Shown one piece after another: positions 50,999 to 61,037 of a DNA stretch of 64,000 nt. How positions within the stretch are numbered: position 1 is the stretch's first letter; each line of letters opens with the position of its first letter. Both the position numbers and the translations under genes were made by a program. The notes beneath the pieces were generated by a model. That model saw nothing but the letters and a program-made list of their open reading frames with translations, had not been told where the DNA came from and searched no databases. This DNA comes from Pedobacter xixiisoli (lineage in GTDB: Bacteria > Bacteroidota > Bacteroidia > Sphingobacteriales > Sphingobacteriaceae), in assembly GCF_900215335.1 (NCBI RefSeq), contig NZ_OCMT01000001.1:1-64000 (forward strand), in the 5' to 3' direction.

Positions 50999-52243
50999 CA
51001 CGCTCATAATCGCGGATGCTTTCAATAGGCATTCTTCATATTCCTTTTCAGCATCAGATTCATAGGTGATTGCGCCGCCTACTTGGAACGATAAATATCG
51101 AGTTTCCGCATTGTACAAAATACTTCTTATCACTACATTGAAATCAAAATCTCCATCTGGAGTGATGTAGCCGAAAGACCCAGAGTAAACTCCTCTTTTG
51201 CTTCTTTCATACTGGTCAATCAATTGCATTGCCCTTAACTTCGGAGCTCCTGTCATTGATCCCATTGGAAAAGTATTTTTAATGGCATCTACAAAATGAA
51301 CATTTGGAGATAGCTCACAGCTAATACTAGATATCATTTGGTGTACCTGTGGAAACGTATAGATTCCAAACAGTTCATCAACTTTTACGGTTCCTTTTAC
51401 AGCACTTTTCGTTAAGTCGTTCCTAACCAAATCCACAATCATTACATTTTCAGCTTGTTCTTTTTTGCTGTTTTTTAATGTGTTTTTGATAGTTAAATCT
51501 TCCGCTTCGTCCTTGCTTCTTTTAGCTGTCCCTTTAATCGGCTGAGAAGTAAGCATATTACCCCTTTTAGATAAAAATCTTTCTGGCGTAGCCGATAAAA
51601 TAAACTTATTCTCAATTTTAAGAAAGCCTGAGAAAGGAGTAGGAGAAACTTCTGTTAGACTTTTATAGGTTGCAAGCGGATTGATGATTGCATTTTTGGC
51701 AAAAAACTCTTGACAGAAATTCATTTCGTAAACATCGCCACGTTTAATATGATGTTTAATTTTTTCGATATGATTTAAATATTCTTCTTTGGTGAACTTC
51801 TGCTGTATACTTAAATCATCATTAGATTTTTCTTTAAAAATAGAAATTTCTAATATTTTACTGACAATTTCTTTATCGCCTTTGATGATTTGGATACGAT
51901 CGTCTTTAATTGAAATTAGATGGGTGGGGATGAAAAACCATAAGTCGGGAAATGCTAAAAAGTCTTCTTTTTTGAAGTGGTCTAAGTTTTCTATTTCATC
52001 TTTTAAGTCGTAGGCTAAGAGACCGAACATCCATTCTTGGTTTTCTTCAACAAAGTTTTTTAATGAAGAGAAAGCATTTCCAGTTGGAACAATCAGCTCC
52101 TTTTCTTTACCAAATGCGATTAGGCAGTCGTGCTTACCGTATTTGTCTTGATAATGATGTGAATCTAGATAACAGCAAACATCAAAATTTGAAGCATATG
52201 TTAAGGCTTTTTCTTTAAAAGTGTTGATTTGCTCTTTGGTCAT
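50987..52243 (-). CDS. pabB: aminodeoxychorismate synthase component I
   Basis: A 418-residue chorismate-binding enzyme making 4-amino-4-deoxychorismate for folate. The motif LTSQPIKGTAKRS has the Lys in PIKGT, which distinguishes PabB from anthranilate synthase (PIAGT). MIVDLVRNDL, FPMGSMTGAPKLRAM and YSGSFGYITPDGDFDFNVVI complete the family core, and GGAITYESDAEKEYEE is the end. No glutamine amidotransferase gene (pabA) is adjacent. Single gene. Confidence 0.9.
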   Translation of the reverse strand: MTKEQINTFKEKALTYASNFDVCCYLDSHHYQDKYGKHDCLIAFGKEKELIVPTGNAFSSLKNFVEENQEWMFGLLAYDLKDEIENLDHFKKEDFLAFPDLWFFIPTHLISIKDDRIQIIKGDKEIVSKILEISIFKEKSNDDLSIQQKFTKEEYLNHIEKIKHHIKRGDVYEMNFCQEFFAKNAIINPLATYKSLTEVSPTPFSGFLKIENKFILSATPERFLSKRGNMLTSQPIKGTAKRSKDEAEDLTIKNTLKNSKKEQAENVMIVDLVRNDLTKSAVKGTVKVDELFGIYTFPQVHQMISSISCELSPNVHFVDAIKNTFPMGSMTGAPKLRAMQLIDQYERSKRGVYSGSFGYITPDGDFDFNVVIRSILYNAETRYLSFQVGGAITYESDAEKEYEECLLKASAIMSVLKK

Positions 52244-52255
52244 TTTCTTATCTCA

Positions 52256-52263
52256 CAAAGTTA
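52256..52263 (-). promoter_or_regulatory. -7 element of pabB promoter
   Basis: Minus-strand TAACTTTG, an exact TAnnTTTG match, 12 bases before the pabB ATG, implying a very short leader. No TTG at the right distance. Confidence 0.5.
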
Positions 52264-52326
52264 AAAAATGTAAACTAAGCACAGGTTAAAATTTATATCT
52301 TTCGGGCTTAATTATTAATTGCTTTT

Positions 52327-52923
52327 ATGAAGAAAAATATCTTAACGCTTTGTTTGCTAATGGGGAGTTGTATCATTGTTAATGCCCAAAAATCAGCAAA
52401 AGAAAATTACCATGATTTTACTGTTTATCGGACTACTAAAGGTAGCGATGCGTTGATAAAGAAAGTCTCAGCGTTGTTGGAGCAGAAAGATGAATTGACA
52501 GGGAAGCAGCTCGCTAACGTAGAATATCACTTGGGGCGGATGTACGAAGAAGTTGGTGATTCGGATAATGCATTACTACATTACACAGAATCAATTAAAG
52601 GAGAACCCAACTATGTAGTTATTCACCGAGCAATGGGGTTTATTTATTTGAACAAAACAAAGGTTTTTGTGAAGCAGATGAATGAAGCCTCGGCAGCTAA
52701 AAATGTAATAGCAAATTCAAAAGCTTTTGAAAAGTATAAAGCCATGGTTCAAAAAGCACTTCCGCATTTAGAAAAATACCAGGCTTGTGAACCTGATGAG
52801 CAAACATTGACTATCATCACTAATCTATACAAAAGTATTAAGGAACAACAAGCAATTGCTACGTTGTCAGCTCGATTGAAACCTTTAGCTGAAAACTGTG
52901 TAAGTTTGTTAGAAGATGAATAA
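52327..52923 (+). CDS. small secreted TPR-like protein
   Basis: A 198-residue exported protein with signal MKKNILTLCLLMGSCIIVNAQ and helical TPR-like repeats (LANVEYHLGRMYEEVGDSDN, then ALLHYTESIKGEPNYVVIHR and KYKAMVQKALPHLEKYQACE). Function unknown. Ends at a strong bidirectional terminator shared with purA. Confidence 0.75.
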   Translation: MKKNILTLCLLMGSCIIVNAQKSAKENYHDFTVYRTTKGSDALIKKVSALLEQKDELTGKQLANVEYHLGRMYEEVGDSDNALLHYTESIKGEPNYVVIHRAMGFIYLNKTKVFVKQMNEASAAKNVIANSKAFEKYKAMVQKALPHLEKYQACEPDEQTLTIITNLYKSIKEQQAIATLSARLKPLAENCVSLLEDE

Positions 52924-52924
52924 A

Positions 52925-52960
52925 CAAAAAAAGCTCCCGAAATTTTCGGGAGCTTTTTTT
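52925..52960. terminator. bidirectional terminator between TPR gene and purA
   Basis: AGCTCCCGA (52932-52940) pairs with TCGGGAGCT (52946-52954), flanked by an A run on the left and a T run on the right, so it can terminate transcripts from both strands. Confidence 0.93.
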
Positions 52961-52974
52961 GTTATCAAACTTTT

Positions 52975-54261
<1,287 letters not shown>

Positions 54262-54292
54262 TTAAGAGAATAAGATTGGTTATTGTGAATAA

Positions 54293-54766
54293 TTAGTGTG
54301 CTTTGTTTTTAATGGTTGCCGCTGCGCTACAATCGAAACATACTCCATAAAGGTTTAAAGAGTGGTGTTTAATGTCGAACTTTAATAACTCGCCAACCAT
54401 ATTTTGGATTTGACCAATACGAGGGTCGCAGAATTCTACCACTTTACCACAATCGATACAAATTACATGGTCGTGTTGGTGATATCCGTAAGATTTTTCG
54501 AACTGCGCCATATTCTTGCCAAATTGGTGTTTAGTCACCAAATCACAAGAAACTAATAGCTCTAATGTATTGTAAACTGTAGCTCTACTTACACGATATT
54601 TTTGGTTTTTCATGTGTATGTAAAGTGTTTCTACATCAAAGTGGTCATCTCTTGAATAGATTTCTTCTAGAATAGCAAAACGCTCAGGGGTTTTTCTTAA
54701 GTTTTTATTTTCGAGATAGGCTTCAAATATCTTTCTTACCAACTCGTTTGTGTTCTGTTCAGACAT
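54293..54766 (-). CDS. fur: Fur-family metalloregulator
   Basis: A ~157-residue DNA-binding repressor. Winged-helix region LRKTPERFAILEEIYS, then VSRATVYNTLELLVSCDLV; metal-binding region YHQHDHVICIDCGKVVEFCD with a His cluster and the CxxC pair of the structural zinc, repeated by YGVCFDCSAA. I prefer the ATG at 54766 (MSEQNTNELV) over that at 54781 because the -7 box ends 2 bases before the longer start. It may sense iron, peroxide or zinc; sequence alone cannot decide. Confidence 0.88.
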   Translation of the reverse strand: MSEQNTNELVRKIFEAYLENKNLRKTPERFAILEEIYSRDDHFDVETLYIHMKNQKYRVSRATVYNTLELLVSCDLVTKHQFGKNMAQFEKSYGYHQHDHVICIDCGKVVEFCDPRIGQIQNMVGELLKFDIKHHSLNLYGVCFDCSAAATIKNKAH

Positions 54767-54783
54767 AGTTTTAAACTCCATTC

Positions 54784-54791
54784 CAAAGGTA
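54784..54791 (-). promoter_or_regulatory. -7 element of fur promoter
   Basis: Minus-strand TACCTTTG, an exact match, placed so that transcription should start within a few bases of 54778. The 54781 ATG would be at or upstream of that point. Confidence 0.5.
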
Positions 54792-54798
54792 GTTAAAT

Positions 54799-54880
54799 GA
54801 TTACAGAGATTAAAGGATTACACAGATTTATGTTGATAAAATGATGGAATGTTAATGGTTAGTTATTAATGGTTAATGAT
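54799..54880. repeat. repeat remnants upstream of fur
   Basis: Two pieces: GATTACAGAGATTAAAGGAT at ~54800-54819, leading into TACACAGATTTATG, resembles an intergenic repeat half, and TAATGGTTAATGAT (54867-54880) is perfectly inverted at 55299-55312 on the other side of the four-helix-bundle gene, with an extra TTAATGGTTAGTTA copy at 54852-54865. Confidence 0.5.
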
Positions 54881-54925
54881 CAGTTATCAGCGGCTTTGCA
54901 TATTATCAACACTTTTTACTAATCA

Positions 54926-55282
54926 CTAACTATTACTTTTAATAGTTTTTATAATAGCAGTAATCAATTTAATGATTTCAACGGCATCTTTGTTAATACT
55001 TTCAAATTGTTCCTGTTCGAGGTAATCAGTTTCTTTCAATAGCTGTAGCCAATAAATGGTCTCATTAATCTCCTTCTGAGCAATGCCCATTTTATGTTTA
55101 AAGTCTGCCCTGGTTTCTGCGTGCTCTGCTTCACGAACCATTGCACCCACGCTAGTTCCTGAGCGTAGCAGCTGTTTGCTTAAAACAAATTCCTTCTTTT
55201 GGTTTTGTAAATATTGATATAGTTTCACAATACGAATAGAGAACTTAAAGCTTTTGTTCTTTATAATGTTCTCTTTCATCAT
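54926..55282 (-). CDS. four-helix-bundle protein (23S rRNA intervening-sequence family)
   Basis: A ~118-residue all-helical protein: KFSIRIVKLYQYLQNQKKEF, LSKQLLRSGTSVGAMVREAE, ADFKHKMGIAQKEINETIYW and EIIKLITAIIKTI are the four helices of this family. It was first seen in intervening sequences of 23S rRNA genes and occurs in many copies in Bacteroidetes; related folds assist retroelement (Avd) complexes. Function unknown. Two ATGs are stacked (55282 and 55279). It interrupts the usual spoT-fur-purA neighbourhood and is flanked by short inverted repeats, suggesting insertion. Confidence 0.85.
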   Translation of the reverse strand: MMKENIIKNKSFKFSIRIVKLYQYLQNQKKEFVLSKQLLRSGTSVGAMVREAEHAETRADFKHKMGIAQKEINETIYWLQLLKETDYLEQEQFESINKDAVEIIKLITAIIKTIKSNS

Positions 55283-55298
55283 TAACAATTAATAATTT

Positions 55299-55312
55299 AT
55301 CATTAACCATTA
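55299..55312. repeat. inverted partner of the 54867 repeat
   Basis: ATCATTAACCATTA is the exact reverse complement of 54867-54880. It lies just outside the start of the four-helix gene and 1 base beyond the spoT stop codon. Confidence 0.65.
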
Positions 55313-55313
55313 C

Positions 55314-57524
55314 CTACGCATCAAACCTAGTTACGCCTGTCACACCTTTTACTTCTAACAAGTTTTTAATGAGGTTGTCTAAGTGGTCTTTGTCGTTTAC
55401 AAAAACTTTGATATTTCCATCGAAAATACCATCGTTGGTATCGATAGTGATAGATCTAATATTAACATTAAAATCGTTAGAAATCACCTTCGTTAGGTTG
55501 TTAATTAGACCTACGTCATCAATACCTACAATGCGTAAACCCGTTAAGAAACTCAATTCTTGTTGTCTATTCCATTTAGCTTTAACCACACGGTAACCAT
55601 AGTTGGCCATCAGCTGCGCTGCGTTAGGACAATTGGTGCGGTGTATTTTAATGCCCTCGTTTACCGTTACAAATCCAAAAACATCATCTCCCGGAATTGG
55701 GTTACAACAAGCAGCTAAAGTATAATCTATCTTTTGTAAATCTTCTCCGATAAGCAATACATCAGACTCTGGACCTTTAACTTTTTTAAGTAATGCATCA
55801 ATGCGTTCATTGTCATTTACTTTTTCATTGCCTCGATTTTCAATTTCTTTCTCACTCGCAACGTACTCTCGTAAATCTTTAAGCTCAATTTTTCCGGTAG
55901 CAACAGCAATGAACAGATCTTGTGTAGATTGAAGTTTAAAGAAATAACTTAGTTTATTAAGGTTATCGGTATTGTAAGTAATTTTTAGCGATTTTAGTTT
56001 ACGTTCTAATAGCTCTTTGCCTTCTTCCGCAATTTTACGTTTCTCTTCTTTTAAGGATGATTTGATCTTCGATTTGGCCTTAGCCGTCATCACAATATTC
56101 AGCCAGTCCTCTTTAGGAGTTTGCTTGCTCGAAGTAATAATTTCTACCTGATCACCATTTTGTAATTTGTACGATAGCGGAACTAATTTATGATTCACTT
56201 TGGCTCCAATACATTTAGCGCCAATATCGGTATGGATTTCAAAAGCAAAATCTAAAGCAGTAGCGCCTAGCGGCAATTGTAATAAAGCTCCCTTTGGTGT
56301 GAAAATGAAAATCTCATCAGAAAACAAGTTCATTTTGAAGTCGTCCAAGAAATCTAAAGCATTAGACTCTGGATTGCTCAACATTTCCCTCACTTTCATG
56401 ATCCATTGGTCGAGACCATTGTCATTGCTGCTTTCCTTGTATTTCCAGTGCGCAGCGAATCCTTTTTCTGCAATTTCGTTCATTCGTTGTGTACGAATTT
56501 GCACTTCTACCCATTGGCCTTTTGGTCCCATCACGGTAGTATGCAGCGACTCGTAGCCGTTTCCCTTGGGTGAAGAAACCCAGTCTCTTAAACGGTCAGG
56601 GTTTGGACGATATAGGTCGGTAACAATGGAGTAAGCTTTCCAACAATCCGCTTTTTCACTTTCTGGTGAACTGTCTAAAATAATCCTGATAGCGAAAAGA
56701 TCATACACTTCTTCAAAAGGGATATTCTTTTTCTTCATCTTATTCCATATAGAATGGATTGATTTTGGACGGCCGTAAACATTTGCAATTAAACCTTGTT
56801 CCGCTAAAATATCATTGATAGGCTCTACGAAGCTCTTGACAAAAGCATTTCTTTCCGCTTTTTTCTCGTTAAGCTGTGTAGCAATGTATTTGTAGGTATC
56901 GGGCTCCAAATATTTCATTGATAAATCTTCTAACTCAGATTTTATAGCATACAGGCCCAAACGGTGAGCTAAAGGAGCGTATAAATAAATAGTTTCAGAA
57001 GCGATTTTCAATTGTTTGTGACGAGGCATGAAGTCCATCGTACGCATATTGTGCAATCTATCTGCTAGTTTAATTAAAATTACCCTAACATCATCCGCAA
57101 GCGTCAGTAACATTTTTCTGAAATTCTCTGCCTGTAGAGAACTATTGGTGTCAAAAACACCTGATATCTTAGTTAAACCGTCAATTATTTTTGCGGTTTT
57201 TTTACCAAACTCACGTTCGATATCTTCCAAAGTGATGTCCGTATCTTCCACCACGTCATGAAGCAAGGCGCAAACGATAGAGGTAGTACCTAAGCCAATT
57301 TCTTCCGCGGCAATTTGTGCTACTGCAATTGGGTGGTATATATAAGGTTCGCCAGATTTACGGCGCATATCTTTATGACTTTCCAGTGCCATGTCGAAAG
57401 CCTTGCGTATTTCCTTTTTATCTCCTTTTTGGAGTGTCGATTTAGAGGCACGTAACAAAGCACGGTACCTTTTTAGTATCTCTTTCTTCTCTGCCTCAAG
57501 ATCTATAACCAAAGTATTCTTCAT
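55314..57524 (-). CDS. bifunctional (p)ppGpp synthetase/hydrolase Rel/SpoT
   Basis: A 736-residue stringent-response enzyme. HD hydrolase domain with YIYHPIAVAQIAAEE (His64) and ALLHDVVEDTDIT (His89, Asp90, Glu93, Asp94), intact; synthetase domain with VYGRPKSIHSIWNKM, SSPKGNGYESLHTTV and WVEVQIRTQRMNEIAEKG; TGS domain (IFIFTPKGALLQLPLGATAL) and C-terminal zinc-finger/ACT regions (LAACCNPIPGDDVFGFVT and LRIVGIDDVGLINNLTKVI). Both activities look intact, as expected for the single Rel of Bacteroidetes. First gene of the run leading to fur and purA. Confidence 0.96.
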   Translation of the reverse strand: MKNTLVIDLEAEKKEILKRYRALLRASKSTLQKGDKKEIRKAFDMALESHKDMRRKSGEPYIYHPIAVAQIAAEEIGLGTTSIVCALLHDVVEDTDITLEDIEREFGKKTAKIIDGLTKISGVFDTNSSLQAENFRKMLLTLADDVRVILIKLADRLHNMRTMDFMPRHKQLKIASETIYLYAPLAHRLGLYAIKSELEDLSMKYLEPDTYKYIATQLNEKKAERNAFVKSFVEPINDILAEQGLIANVYGRPKSIHSIWNKMKKKNIPFEEVYDLFAIRIILDSSPESEKADCWKAYSIVTDLYRPNPDRLRDWVSSPKGNGYESLHTTVMGPKGQWVEVQIRTQRMNEIAEKGFAAHWKYKESSNDNGLDQWIMKVREMLSNPESNALDFLDDFKMNLFSDEIFIFTPKGALLQLPLGATALDFAFEIHTDIGAKCIGAKVNHKLVPLSYKLQNGDQVEIITSSKQTPKEDWLNIVMTAKAKSKIKSSLKEEKRKIAEEGKELLERKLKSLKITYNTDNLNKLSYFFKLQSTQDLFIAVATGKIELKDLREYVASEKEIENRGNEKVNDNERIDALLKKVKGPESDVLLIGEDLQKIDYTLAACCNPIPGDDVFGFVTVNEGIKIHRTNCPNAAQLMANYGYRVVKAKWNRQQELSFLTGLRIVGIDDVGLINNLTKVISNDFNVNIRSITIDTNDGIFDGNIKVFVNDKDHLDNLIKNLLEVKGVTGVTRFDA

Positions 57525-57612
57525 TTGTGTTTTATAGGTAAAATTATAGTGATATTACACTATAAAGTCTTATATTGGGTTGTAGTTAAAAACGAATATA
57601 TAAAAATAGCGC

Positions 57613-57620
57613 TAACTTTG
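57613..57620 (+). promoter_or_regulatory. -7 element for the DUF4294 gene
   Basis: TAACTTTG, an exact TAnnTTTG match, 15 bases before the ATG at 57636. It supports that start over the longer frame. No TTG at ideal spacing. Confidence 0.5.
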
Positions 57621-57635
57621 AATAGGCATAAATTT

Positions 57636-58253
57636 ATGAAATTTTATCGTCTTTTTGCTGTTTCAATTGTCATGATTGTTGGTTTTGGTGCAAAAGCCCA
57701 AGACAGCACATCAACTGGTATTTGGCCAAAATTGGGCAAAAATGATACCATTCGTGTAGCTGCTACCAATGATGGAGGATACATGATCCCGTGGATTGGC
57801 TTAAAAGAAGTGGTAATCCTTGGTAATCGGATCTGGAAATCGCCTCAAGAGCAGGCTATGTATAACAGGTTAAGATATAATGTACTGAAAGTAATGCCTT
57901 ATGCTTTGTTTGCCAAAAGGAGATACGAAAAATTGGAACGTGACTTAGCTGTAGTAGCTGATAAAAAAGAGCAAAAGCGTTTAGTGAAGGAATGCGATAA
58001 TGAAATTAAGAAAATGTTCAATACCGAAATAAAGGAGTTGACCATTACTCAGGGACAAATATTAACGAAATTAATTGATAGAGAAGTAGGGCGCACCACT
58101 TATGATATAGTGAAGCAAACCAAAGGTAAATTCGCAGCATTTTCTTATCAACTTGTTGCAAGGGTTGTAGGGCATAATTTGAAAAACACCTACAATGTGC
58201 AAGAAGATAGAGATATCGAATCGATCATCAGAAGCTCGGGCTACTATCAGTAA
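57636..58253 (+). CDS. DUF4294 secreted protein
   Basis: A 205-residue Bacteroidetes family protein. The ATG at 57636 is chosen for the signal peptide (MKFYRLFAVSIVMIVGFGAKA) and the promoter box just upstream. Family features: GGYMIPWIGLKEVVILGNRI, YNRLRYNVLKVMPYALFAKR, ELTITQGQILTKLIDREVGR and FAAFSYQLVARVVGHNLKNT. Mature part is basic and helical, presumably periplasmic. Function unknown. Starts a forward cluster with glutathione peroxidase 9 bases downstream. Confidence 0.85.
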   Translation: MKFYRLFAVSIVMIVGFGAKAQDSTSTGIWPKLGKNDTIRVAATNDGGYMIPWIGLKEVVILGNRIWKSPQEQAMYNRLRYNVLKVMPYALFAKRRYEKLERDLAVVADKKEQKRLVKECDNEIKKMFNTEIKELTITQGQILTKLIDREVGRTTYDIVKQTKGKFAAFSYQLVARVVGHNLKNTYNVQEDRDIESIIRSSGYYQ

Positions 58254-58262
58254 AGTTTAAAT

Positions 58263-58769
58263 ATGAAGGTAAATCCAACAGTGTATCCGTTTAAGGCTCG
58301 CCTTATCAATGGAACAGATAAAAACTTAGCCGATTACAATGGCAAAGTATTGTTGATCGTAAACACAGCTTCTGGTTGTGGTTTTACTCCTCAGCTAAAA
58401 GAATTACAACAAATTAGAGACGAGTTTTCTGAACAAGGTTTTGAAGTCTTAGGATTTCCATCTAACGATTTTGGAAAGCAGGAACCCTTAGATGGCAATG
58501 CTATTAATGAGTTTTGCGAAGTGAATTATGGTGTTCAGTTTCCCATTTTTGATAAAATAATGGTTAGAGGAAAGGAAGCGCATCCGCTGTTTAAGTTCTT
58601 AGCTGAAAAAAAACAAAATGGAAATTTAACTTCTACGCCACGCTGGAATTTCCATAAATATCTAATCAACAAGAAAGGAGAGGTGGTAGAATATTTCTTT
58701 CCCTTTACCAAGCCAACTTCATCAAAAGTGAAGAAGAAAATACAACGTCTTTTACAAGAGAATGTCTAA
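58263..58769 (+). CDS. glutathione peroxidase (Cys-type)
   Basis: A 168-residue thiol peroxidase with the catalytic Cys39 in NTASGCGFTPQLKEL (a cysteine version, not selenocysteine), FPSNDFGKQEP (Gln) and TPRWNFHKYLI (Trp, Asn) completing the tetrad. Family is normally thioredoxin-dependent in bacteria. 9 bases after the DUF4294 gene. Confidence 0.93.
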   Translation: MKVNPTVYPFKARLINGTDKNLADYNGKVLLIVNTASGCGFTPQLKELQQIRDEFSEQGFEVLGFPSNDFGKQEPLDGNAINEFCEVNYGVQFPIFDKIMVRGKEAHPLFKFLAEKKQNGNLTSTPRWNFHKYLINKKGEVVEYFFPFTKPTSSKVKKKIQRLLQENV

Positions 58770-58776
58770 ATATACT

Positions 58777-58838
58777 AACCACAAAGACACTAAGGACACA
58801 AAATAAATTTGCTTAGTATTCTTTATGCCTTAGTGATA
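58777..58838. repeat. decayed ACCACAAAGACAC intergenic repeat
   Basis: ACCACAAAGACACTAAGGAC at 58779-58798 is partly mirrored by TGCCTTAGTG at 58826-58835 (CACTAAGG/CCTTAGTG pairing). It looks like a degraded palindromic repeat in the gap before bshB1. Confidence 0.4.
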
Positions 58839-58852
58839 AAATTGGAATATAC

Positions 58853-59569
58853 ATGAAACTAGATCTATTGGTATTAGCGGTTCATCCAGACGATGCAGAA
58901 TTGGGATGCTCTGGTACCATTATCAAACATATTGCCCAAGGTAAAAAAGTAGGGATTATAGATTTTACCAGAGGTGAATTAGGAACACGTGGTACTGTTG
59001 AAACTCGTGCAGAGGAATCAAGAAATGCTTCTGCAATTATGGGAATTCATGCCAGAGAAAATATAGGTATCAGAGATGGGTTCTTTAAAAATGACGAAGA
59101 ACATCAGTTGGAAGTAGTGAAGATGATTCGTAAATACCAACCAGAAATCATTTTAACAAATGCTTTATATGATCGTCATCCTGATCATGGTAGAGCATCT
59201 GATTTATCTAATGACGCTATCTTCCTTTCTGGACTGAGAAAAGTGGAAACTGCTGTGGATGGTGTTAATCAACAGCCTTGGCGACCAAGACTAACCTTAC
59301 AATATATTCAGGACACTTACATCAAACCCGATATCATTATCGATATTTCTGAACAAATGGAGCAGAAAATAGAAGCCATTAGAGCTTTTAAAACTCAGTT
59401 CGATAGTCCAAATGAAGATGAACCTCAAACCTATATCTCTACTCCAGGTTTTCTGCAATCGGTAATTGCTAGAGCTAGAGAAATGGGCAAGAATATTGGA
59501 GCAGAATATGGCGAAGGTTTTACTTCTAAAAAACTTTTGGGAGTAGATAATTTATTCGATTTGAGGTAA
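58853..59569 (+). CDS. bshB1: bacillithiol biosynthesis deacetylase BshB1
   Basis: A 238-residue zinc LmbE-type deacetylase removing acetyl from GlcNAc-malate in bacillithiol synthesis. Motifs are LDLLVLAVHPDDAELGCSG, DFTRGELGTRGTVETRAEE, GIRDGFFKND and LYDRHPDHGRASDLSNDA. The combination of TRGELGTRGT and the C-terminal GEGFTSKKLLGV separates BshB1 from other LmbE proteins. No other bsh gene is in the window. Confidence 0.92.
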   Translation: MKLDLLVLAVHPDDAELGCSGTIIKHIAQGKKVGIIDFTRGELGTRGTVETRAEESRNASAIMGIHARENIGIRDGFFKNDEEHQLEVVKMIRKYQPEIILTNALYDRHPDHGRASDLSNDAIFLSGLRKVETAVDGVNQQPWRPRLTLQYIQDTYIKPDIIIDISEQMEQKIEAIRAFKTQFDSPNEDEPQTYISTPGFLQSVIARAREMGKNIGAEYGEGFTSKKLLGVDNLFDLR

Positions 59570-59670
59570 CAAAATCCTTTCAAAGCCAACAATTTGGGCA
59601 GTTTTATGTTTAAAGTAAAATAATGAAGTCATTAATTGGCTTCTAATTTACTACTTTAAAATTCCCATGT

Positions 59671-61032
59671 ATGTCCAATCTATTTTCCTCTTTAAAAAAT
59701 GCTTATCAATTATTTAAAAGTGTAGACTTTCAGAAACTGGATGCACTTTCCAAAAAAGTTGACCTGCCGAAAATGGTAGAAACCATCTCTAGCCTCGACG
59801 AAAAACAGCTGCAAGGGATGATGAAAATGATGGGTGGAAGTTCTCGAAAAAAAGAATTGCCGCCTATTGAAGGAGATTTTTATCATCTCGGGGATGAAGC
59901 TTTGAACGATGAAGATAGGGCATTGCAGTTAAAAGTACGTTCGTTCCTAGAAAAGGAAGTAAAGCCTATAGTGAACCATTACTGGAATAAAGCTGAGTTT
60001 CCGTTTGAAATTATACCAAAATTGGCCGAACTAAATGTATGTGGATTAACTTACAAAGGTTACGGATGCCCAGGTAAATCTAATTTGATGGAGGGGATTT
60101 TAGCTATGGAAATGGCGAGAATAGATACTTCATTATCGACATTTTTTGGCGTGCAAAGTGGTTTGGCAATGGGTTCTATTTACATCTGTGGTTCTGAGGA
60201 ACAAAAGCAAAAGTGGTTGCCATCTATGCAACAATTTAAAACTATTGGGGCTTTTGGTTTAACCGAACCAGAAGTAGGATCTGCGGCAGCTGGAGGGTTA
60301 ACTACCACCTGCAAAAAAATAGGTGATGAATGGGTGCTTAACGGTCAGAAGAAATGGATCGGTAATGCAACATTTGCAGATATTCTAATTATTTGGGCAA
60401 GAGACGAAGATAGTGGCGATGTAAAAGGTTTTATTCTAGAGAAGGATAATCCAGGGTTTGCAGTAGAAAAGATGGAGGATAAAATGGCTCTGCGCATCGT
60501 TCAGAATGGATTAATCACACTAACTAATTGTAAAATAAAGGAAAGTGATAGGTTGCAAAATGCCAATTCGTTTAAAGATACGGCAAAAGTGTTGCAGATG
60601 ACCAGGGCTGGCGTAGCTTGGCAAGCAGTTGGATGCGCTCGTGGTGCTTACGAAAACGCCTTAGATTATACGAGAACTAGGAAGCAATTCGGAAAACCAA
60701 TCGCTTCTTTTCAGTTGATACAGAATCATTTGGTAGAAATGCTGTCCAATCTTACAGCTATGCAGACACTTTGTTTTAGGTTATCTCAATTACAAGATCA
60801 AGGATTGCTGAAAGACGAACATGCTTCCTTAGCTAAAGTTTTTTGTTCTCTTCGCACAAGAGATGTGGTAAGTAAAGCTAGGGAAGTAATGGGTGGAAAC
60901 GGTATCCTTTTAGAATATAACGTTGCCCGTTTTGTGGCAGATGCCGAAGCGATTTACTCGTACGAAGGAACCAAAGAAATCAATACTTTAATTGTAGGAA
61001 GAGCGATTACGGGTTTCTCCGCTTTTGTTTAG
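59671..61032 (+). CDS. acyl-CoA dehydrogenase (glutaryl-CoA dehydrogenase-like)
   Basis: A 453-residue flavoprotein oxidising acyl-CoA. FGLTEPEVGSAAAGGLTT, WVLNGQKKWIGNATFADILI, RAGVAWQAVGCARGAYENAL, RKQFGKPIASFQLIQNHL and the catalytic-Glu region YEGTKEINTLIVGRAITG match the glutaryl-CoA/short-chain class. About 65 residues (SSLKNAYQLFKSVDFQKLDA and onward) precede the usual domain start; they look helical and do not resemble a signal peptide. Substrate unknown. Confidence 0.9.
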   Translation: MSNLFSSLKNAYQLFKSVDFQKLDALSKKVDLPKMVETISSLDEKQLQGMMKMMGGSSRKKELPPIEGDFYHLGDEALNDEDRALQLKVRSFLEKEVKPIVNHYWNKAEFPFEIIPKLAELNVCGLTYKGYGCPGKSNLMEGILAMEMARIDTSLSTFFGVQSGLAMGSIYICGSEEQKQKWLPSMQQFKTIGAFGLTEPEVGSAAAGGLTTTCKKIGDEWVLNGQKKWIGNATFADILIIWARDEDSGDVKGFILEKDNPGFAVEKMEDKMALRIVQNGLITLTNCKIKESDRLQNANSFKDTAKVLQMTRAGVAWQAVGCARGAYENALDYTRTRKQFGKPIASFQLIQNHLVEMLSNLTAMQTLCFRLSQLQDQGLLKDEHASLAKVFCSLRTRDVVSKAREVMGGNGILLEYNVARFVADAEAIYSYEGTKEINTLIVGRAITGFSAFV

Positions 61033-61037
61033 CTTTA

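Noticed and set aside
54926..55282. Part of a diversity-generating retroelement
   Set aside because: The four-helix-bundle gene resembles Avd relatives, but no reverse transcriptase or template/variable repeat pair is nearby.
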